From Armatimonadota bacterium (GTDB taxonomy: Bacteria > Armatimonadota > Fervidibacteria > Fervidibacterales > Fervidibacteraceae): DNA of 6,156 nt. Under the pieces are notes generated by a model. That model had not been told where the DNA came from. It did no database searches and worked only from the letters and a program-made list of their open reading frames with translations. The translations under genes and the position numbers were made by a program. This document shows, one piece after another, positions 5,326 to 6,156 of the stretch (position 1 is the first letter of the stretch; each line of letters starts with the position of its first letter). Location: positions 1-6,156 of the forward strand of contig JANZZQ010000067.1 of the NCBI GenBank assembly GCA_026419315.1. The letters are read 5' to 3'.

Positions 5326-5360
5326 CTTGACAATTTGAGCGCCCAAAAAGTGAATCGGAA
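5326..5360 (-). repeat. Possible decayed two-hairpin repeat
   Basis: CTTGACAATTTGAGCGCC (5326-5343) resembles GTTGACGCATTTTTGAGCGCC of the inverted copy (1390-1410), and AATCGG (5353-5358) falls where the second arm of hairpin A would be. The centre has changed and the stem no longer forms fully; hairpin B is not visible. It may be an old copy or a coincidence. Confidence 0.3.
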
Positions 5361-5501
5361 GTCCAACACCGTTCTTTTAGCGGAACCGTAAAAAGCAACT
5401 TCCTTGAATTCTCTTGACCCCTTTACCCTCCTGCGAAAATTCCTCAATGCGCAGCGCCGTTGGCAAAATGTTAATGCTGGTTGTCCTGTTAACTGCACGG
5501 C

Positions 5502-5509
5502 GGAGGTGA
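5502..5509 (+). promoter_or_regulatory. nth ribosome binding site
   Basis: GGAGGTGA is an eight-base complement of the 16S rRNA tail, with GGAGG 9 bases before GTG 5516. This fixes the nth start at a GTG codon. Confidence 0.8.
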
Positions 5510-5515
5510 AGGTGC

Positions 5516-6156
5516 GTGAAGAGAGAGTTCAAGGGAGCGGCAGCAATAAAGCAGATAAGGAGAAGGCTAAAGAAAGCATATCCGAACGCCACAACAGAAC
5601 TTAATTGGCGCAGCCCTTTTGAGTTGCTCATAGCCACAGTCCTCTCCGCCCAAACCACTGACAAAAAGGTCAACGAAGTAACCCCGAAATTGTTTGAGAA
5701 ATACCCTGACGCTTTTGCCTTGTCTCAAGCGAAGTTGACGGAAGTGGAGTCAATCGTCCGACCGCTCGGGTATTTTCGTCAGAAGGCAAGAACCATCGTC
5801 AACATCGCCAAGAAACTCGTAGAGCAATATGGAGGCGAGGTGCCCAAAAGTATGGAAGAGATGCTTCAACTTCCGGGGGTTGGGCGAAAGACAGCAGCCA
5901 TCGTGCTTGGAACCGCTTTCGGTGTTCAAGAGGGGGTCGCTGTTGACACCCATGTTCAAAGAGTTTCGCAGCGGCTCGGCTTGACCGGAAACAAACAGCC
6001 GGAGAAAATTGAGAAAGACTTGATGGCGCTTGTGCCACGCAAGGAGTGGAGTTGGTTCGGTCACGCGTTAACTCTGCACGGTCGGTATGTTTGCACCGCA
6101 AAAAAACCTCAATGCTCAACTTGCGTGCTGGAAAAATATTGCGAGAAAGTCGGAGT
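5516..6156 (+). CDS. nth: Endonuclease III (partial at window end)
   Basis: A DNA glycosylase/AP lyase of base excision repair that removes oxidised pyrimidines. The 213 residues present nearly equal the whole E. coli protein (211), so only a short tail is missing. The frame shows FELLIATVLSAQTTDKKVN (35-53), the helix-hairpin-helix LPGVGRKTA (119-127) with catalytic Lys K125, and VDTHVQRVSQRLGL (143-156) with catalytic Asp D144. It ends with the four iron-sulfur cysteines C193, C200, C203 and C209 in the C-x6-C-x2-C-x5-C pattern. The start is GTG 5516 with a strong ribosome binding site; the N-terminus MKREFKGAAAIKQIRRRLKKAY gives the expected lead-in. It is + strand like the tRNA, but 234 bases after it, so probably has its own promoter. 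The Lys plus Asp pair separates it from MutY and from AlkA-like relatives. Confidence 0.95.
   Translation, partial: MKREFKGAAAIKQIRRRLKKAYPNATTELNWRSPFELLIATVLSAQTTDKKVNEVTPKLFEKYPDAFALSQAKLTEVESIVRPLGYFRQKARTIVNIAKKLVEQYGGEVPKSMEEMLQLPGVGRKTAAIVLGTAFGVQEGVAVDTHVQRVSQRLGLTGNKQPEKIEKDLMALVPRKEWSWFGHALTLHGRYVCTAKKPQCSTCVLEKYCEKVG

Larger units (their letters stand above)
5282..5515. other. Spacer between tRNA-Leu and nth
   Basis: This 234-base spacer has no supportable gene; a small + open frame starting at 5404 has no ribosome binding site or recognisable content and runs into nth in another frame. A TTGACA at 5327-5332 lacks a good -10 at normal spacing (GTGAAT at 5350). TTGGCTCAT occurs twice (5291-5299, 5314-5322). 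A possible repeat relic lies at 5326-5360. Confidence 0.4.

Noticed and set aside
5282..5330. Intrinsic terminator after tRNA-Leu
   Set aside because: Only a 4-bp CCAA/TTGG pairing is seen, without a T run.
5377..5673. 98-codon minus-strand and 66-codon plus-strand open frames around 5377-5673
   Set aside because: Both overlap the start of nth, which has a strong ribosome binding site and clear homology; neither frame has recognisable content.

Overview
The window reads as chromosome from a bacterium. It has GGAGGTGA-type ribosome binding sites, a TGA-decoding release factor RF2, a Tat-export subunit, a cyclic-di-GMP enzyme and a CCA-encoding leucine tRNA. Composition is intermediate in GC, the proteins are rich in Lys, Glu and Arg, and spacers hold many small GGCTAAAGCC-type palindromes. 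This would fit a deep-branching, possibly thermophilic lineage such as Armatimonadota, but that placement is a guess from style and not from a marker comparison.

Left part (1-1646) is accessory. A type II toxin-antitoxin pair (vapB-like 129-458, PIN-domain vapC 455-916, overlapping by ATGA) follows one copy of a two-hairpin repeat (1-76). A 730-base stretch without an intact gene follows. It holds an almost identical second repeat copy (1267-1342), an inverted copy with compensated stem changes (1361-1430), a third direct copy (1443-1503), and a decayed last 22 codons of a second vapC (1503-1571) with matching downstream flank.

Centre (1647-5114) is core genes. prfB (RF2) is on + and needs its +1 programmed frameshift at CTT TGA C (1713-1719) to be read in full. 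It converges, with 7 bases between, on a minus-strand operon transcribed in the order diguanylate cyclase (3870-5114), tatA (3701-3883), aroE-like dehydrogenase (2786-3667).

Right part (5115-6156) holds tRNA-Leu(CAG) on +, a short spacer with a possible repeat relic, and nth (endonuclease III), which starts at GTG 5516 and runs off the window after its four iron-sulfur cysteines.

Most of the window is ordinary. The unusual signals are the covarying two-hairpin repeat family and its link to the vapBC module and relic, a VapC with Glu in place of the first PIN aspartate, and an AroE with three altered substrate-pocket positions.
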